Shown here in pieces: positions 62,415 through 64,000 of a stretch of 64,000 nt of DNA. Numbering within the stretch: position 1 is the stretch's first letter; each line of letters starts with the position of its first letter. Source of the stretch: CAYMZZ01 sp964395095 (lineage in GTDB: Bacteria > Bacteroidota > Bacteroidia > Chitinophagales > Chitinophagaceae); the NCBI GenBank assembly GCA_964395095.1, contig CAYMZZ010000005.1, positions 238,406-302,405 of the forward strand, in the 5' to 3' direction. The notes beneath the pieces were generated by a model that had not been told where the DNA came from, did no database searches, and was given only the letters and a program-made list of their open reading frames with translations. The position numbers and the translations under genes are program-made.

Positions 62415-62556
62415 GTTATAGGTTTTAAGTTGTTGGGTCACAGATTGTGCCGCAACAAGTTTAGTCATATAACTGACCAAATTTTTGAGCTCTATCACCT
62501 CCTCTTTGCTTCCTAATCACTTACAACTTAAAACTTAAAACTTACCACTTAAAACA
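62392..62556. repeat. Inverted heptamer array between panC and panD
   Basis: The left arm (62392-62433) has six heptamers, AAGTTTT and AAGTTAT types, and contains the panC stop. The right arm (about 62516-62556) has complementary words and ends about 24 bases before panD. The spacer is about 80 bases. Confidence 0.85.
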
Positions 62557-62565
62557 GCAATTAGC

Positions 62566-62573
62566 TAATTTTG
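62566..62573 (+). promoter_or_regulatory. -7 box immediately upstream of panD
   Basis: TAATTTTG ends six bases before the ATG at 62580, so a leaderless or nearly leaderless mRNA is expected. It lies just after the right repeat arm. Confidence 0.55.
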
Positions 62574-62579
62574 CCCTCT

Positions 62580-62924
62580 ATGTTGATTGAAGTACTGAAA
62601 TCGAAGATTCACCGTGCCGTGATTACGGAAGCTAATCTGAACTATGTGGGCAGCATTACCATTGATGAGGACCTGATGGATGCCGCCAATATTATAGAGA
62701 ATGAAAAAGTGCAGGTCGTGAACGTGAACAATGGGGAGCGGCTGGAGACTTATGTGATCAAGGGTAAACGAGGTTCGGGTACCTGTTGCCTGAACGGACC
62801 GGCGGCCCGTAAAGCCATGGTAGGTGATGTGGTGGTGATTATTTCCTATGCCACCATGGATTTTGAAGAAGCCAAAAAGTTCCAACCCTGGATTGTTTTT
62901 CCTAAAGAAGGCAATAAGCGATAG
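62580..62924 (+). CDS. panD: Aspartate 1-decarboxylase
   Basis: PanD makes beta-alanine for PanC. The 114-residue proenzyme contains the YVGSITID self-cleavage site, where Gly-Ser is cut to give the pyruvoyl group. The MLIEVLKSKIHRAVIT start and VYNGERLETYVI-like VNNGERLETYVI are typical, as is the GAAR-like NGPAARKA. ATG 62580 is chosen over a TTG nine bases upstream. The length is normal. Confidence 0.95.
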   Translation: MLIEVLKSKIHRAVITEANLNYVGSITIDEDLMDAANIIENEKVQVVNVNNGERLETYVIKGKRGSGTCCLNGPAARKAMVGDVVVIISYATMDFEEAKKFQPWIVFPKEGNKR

Positions 62925-62935
62925 GTTTTGTGGCC

Positions 62936-63931
62936 ATGAAGAAATCACTCAGCACCATTCTGCAATACCTCCTGTTCCTGGGGCTGGGCCTGCTACTGGT
63001 TTGGTTTTCCGTGAAGGATATAGACGCGGAAAGCTGGCAGCAAATCCGCGATTCGCTGCGGGAAGCCAAATTTGTTTTGTTCATTCCGGTTGTATTCATA
63101 CTTCTTTTCAGCCATTTCATTCGTGCCTTGCGCTGGAGGCTTTTGATGGAACCCATGGGTTATCGGCCCAACAAGGCCAATACTTTTTTTGCAGTGATGA
63201 TCGGTTACCTGGCCAACCAGGTTTTTCCCCGCCTGGGCGAAGTATTGAAGTGCACCCTGCTGGCGCGTTATGAAAAAATTCCCGCCGACAAGCTGGTAGG
63301 TACCATCATACTCGAAAGACTGATCGACGCCCTTTGCCTGCTTGTCGTTTTCGGCATCACACTGCTGATACAGCCGGGGTTGTATGGCCAATTACTGGCC
63401 AGTGTTTTTCATACCGAGCCATCCGCCGGTACGGCCAATGGCTTCCTCAATCCTGGCTGGATCATTTTGGGCCTGGCTATCCTGGGTATCCTCATCTGGA
63501 TGCGGGTGAAAAAGAAAAAGATCAGCGACCTGGCGGTCCTCTTCCGCAAAATTGCCAGCCGGGTTTGGCAGGGCCTGACCACCATCCGGCACCTGAAAAA
63601 AAGAAGCCTCTTTATTATTTATACCATGACCATCTGGGTTTGCTACCTGGCGGGCGGCTATATTGGTTTCTTTGCCCTCCGGGAAACATCCATCTATGGC
63701 GTGCGGGAAGCTTTCACCGTTCTGTCGGCCGGCAGTATTGGTATGATCATCACGCCGGGTGGCATCGGCGGTTATGCGTTGCTGATTGAAAAAACCATGA
63801 TGCTCTATGGCCTCAGCCAACCCATCGCCGCCGCCTTTGGCTGGCTGCTCTGGATCGCACAAACCCTTATAGTACTGATTGGCGGCCTGGCGAGTTTCGC
63901 GTTGCTGCCGTGGAACAACAGGAAGAAATAA
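62936..63931 (+). CDS. Lysylphosphatidylglycerol-synthase-TM/UPF0104 family membrane protein
   Basis: A 331-residue protein with about eight membrane helices, matching the flippase-like transmembrane domain of MprF/AglD (UPF0104). The family signature appears as NQVFPRLGEVLKCTLLARYE and GTIILERLID, and the second half has GGIGGY. It lacks the cytoplasmic aminoacyl-transferase domain of MprF, so it is probably a lipid translocator of unknown substrate. ATG 62936 follows panD by 11 bases; a GTG at 62930 is an alternative. The stop is followed directly by an octamer repeat. Confidence 0.87.
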   Translation: MKKSLSTILQYLLFLGLGLLLVWFSVKDIDAESWQQIRDSLREAKFVLFIPVVFILLFSHFIRALRWRLLMEPMGYRPNKANTFFAVMIGYLANQVFPRLGEVLKCTLLARYEKIPADKLVGTIILERLIDALCLLVVFGITLLIQPGLYGQLLASVFHTEPSAGTANGFLNPGWIILGLAILGILIWMRVKKKKISDLAVLFRKIASRVWQGLTTIRHLKKRSLFIIYTMTIWVCYLAGGYIGFFALRETSIYGVREAFTVLSAGSIGMIITPGGIGGYALLIEKTMMLYGLSQPIAAAFGWLLWIAQTLIVLIGGLASFALLPWNNRKK

Positions 63932-63950
63932 TTTGTTGATTTGTTTATCA
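63930..63950. repeat. Start of an octamer repeat (GATTTGTT type)
   Basis: AATTTGTT and GATTTGTT begin in the TAA stop, using the same word as the array at 20798. The run breaks off after about 21 bases; the partner arm, if any, lies beyond the window. Confidence 0.65.
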
Positions 63951-64000
63951 CTGTTGTCCGGTAAAAATATCAAAAAAGTAAAAGATAAGGGGCCCAATGA

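Overview
This is an ordinary chromosomal segment of a Bacteroidota bacterium, most likely a Chitinophagaceae-type organism. The reasons are the families present (DUF4270 lipoprotein, GSCFA protein, HEVGH metalloprotease of the DUF5117/DUF5118 type, stand-alone glycogen-synthase N-domain beside panC, Bacteroidota-type arginine decarboxylase) and repeated TAnnTTTG -7 promoter boxes, some with a TTTG-like -33 box 19-21 bases upstream. There are no rRNA or tRNA genes, no CRISPR array and no complete mobile element. Fifty-five protein genes are called, and coding density is high.

Layout. 1-5.7 kb: the end of an unknown gene, a TerC protein, then hutI, a Kef-type antiporter and hutG in one tight plus-strand run (late histidine breakdown). 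5.7-12.9 kb: patatin-barrel outer membrane protein, ABC-F ATPase, a DUF3347 protein and two tandem paralogous secreted proteins. 13-19.3 kb: thrS, infC, rpmI and rplT, the classic translation cluster, here split by a large secreted zinc metalloprotease with its own terminator. 19.4-31.2 kb: arginine decarboxylase, a CHASE/PAS histidine kinase, membrane pyrophosphatase, Nnr, a serine hydrolase, serA and NDH-2. 31.3-40.7 kb: small accessory genes including a MarR regulator overlapping a rifampin ADP-ribosyltransferase, then gyrA and a TPR protein. 40.7-45.4 kb: saccharopine dehydrogenase followed by a cysteine-free sirtuin, fasciclin, EVE, CYTH and DUF3052-like proteins. 45.5-50.9 kb: rpsO, pnp, prmA, plsY and an M48 peptidase, all on the minus strand. 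51-57.6 kb: miaE, an aldose epimerase, GSCFA, HMG-CoA lyase, rlmB and a Nudix hydrolase. 57.7-64 kb: metK, DUF4270, GT5 N-domain, panC, panD and a flippase-like membrane protein.

The most unusual signal is not a gene. At least thirteen intergenic sites carry arrays of short tandem words, usually 7 bases and in two places 8, often as two inverted arms around a spacer. Each site uses its own word (AAGTTTT/AAGTTGT, AAGTAGT, TAAACCC then AACGTAC, ACGTACT, TTTAGGG, GATTTGTT, or an ATCTGCG core). Nearly all sit on or within a few bases of a stop codon, and in at least five genes the last codons and the stop are made of repeat sequence. Functions are inferred from motif recognition by eye; no database search was run.
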